Source of the DNA: Caballeronia megalochromosomata
GTDB lineage: Bacteria > Pseudomonadota > Gammaproteobacteria > Burkholderiales > Burkholderiaceae
DNA length: 39,383 bases
Direction: 5' to 3'
Assembly: GCA_001580565.1 (NCBI GenBank)
Contig: LRBF01000277.1
Location: forward strand, 1-39,383
Positions 39,325 to 39,383 of this stretch are shown piece by piece. The notes under the pieces were generated by a model that had not been told where the DNA came from, ran no database searches, and saw only the letters and a list, made by a program, of their open reading frames with translations. The position numbers and the translations under genes were made by a program. The number at the start of each line of letters is the position of its first letter. Position 1 is the first letter of the stretch.

Positions 39325-39383
39325 ATGGCTGAGTCCAGCGATTCCCTACCGCATGAACGTGAGCGCAACCGTATCCTGATCGT
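39325..39383 (+). CDS. Start of a gene cut by the window edge, possibly a response regulator
   Basis: An ATG at 39325 with a GAAGAAGG element upstream opens a frame to the edge: MAESSDSLPHERERNRILIV. The ending RILIV is how many receiver domains begin (RILIVDD), so a response regulator is a guess. Too little is visible to be sure that it is coding. Confidence 0.35.
   Translation, partial: MAESSDSLPHERERNRILI

Overview
The window is about 39 kb of high-GC DNA with strongly GC-biased third codon positions. Gene order and protein sequences point to a Burkholderia-type betaproteobacterium (Burkholderia sensu lato; Paraburkholderia or Caballeronia seems likeliest). The run metK | lpxL-dapF-DUF484-xerC-rlmI-cobW-dksA-hslV-hslU-ada-gshA is ordinary chromosomal content for this group. 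The genus is an inference from remembered gene order and protein sequence, not from a search.

Region 1 (1-2400) holds a DinD-like gene containing a 34-bp perfect palindrome, then a PepSY-type membrane protein behind a Fur-box-like site. Region 2 (2400-9970) is a seven-gene minus-strand operon for a molybdenum hydroxylase of the CO-dehydrogenase form II (CoxL-like) type: coxS, coxL, coxM, then the maturation genes coxD, coxE, coxG and xdhC/coxF, with stop/start overlaps between the last four. Region 3 (9970-15722) carries an APC-family amino-acid permease, a soluble NarL-type two-component pair, ferredoxin-NADP reductase and a Gpr/YghZ aldo-keto reductase. Region 4 (15946-19592) has an MscS channel, a DUF3185 protein, a PhyH-family oxygenase, an arginine-rich small protein and an Old Yellow Enzyme.

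Region 5 (19718-33587) is the housekeeping core. metK starts with GTG, and its Shine-Dalgarno lies inside a 14-bp stem at the end of a leader of about 160 nt. lpxL, dapF, DUF484, xerC and rlmI follow on the plus strand. Next come a COG0523 GTPase with a His-rich loop, a DksA lacking three of its four zinc cysteines behind a long hairpin-rich leader, and hslVU behind a sigma-32-like promoter. Between hslU and ada, on the minus strand, sits a candidate small RNA of about 62 nt. It carries two tandem anti-Shine-Dalgarno motifs and an intrinsic terminator. Ada and GshA follow.

Region 6 (33741-end) has a small lipoprotein, an EmrB-type exporter, a MarR regulator with a palindrome lying across two divergent promoters, a small membrane protein and a NodT-type outer-membrane factor. 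No periplasmic adaptor (EmrA) is present. The window closes with a 207-bp imperfect inverted repeat (about 90 % identical arms, 197-bp spacer) and the first codons of another gene.

The most interesting items are non-coding: the anti-SD small RNA candidate, the metK leader, the 207-bp inverted repeat and the dinD palindrome. No tRNA, rRNA, CRISPR array or intact insertion sequence was seen.
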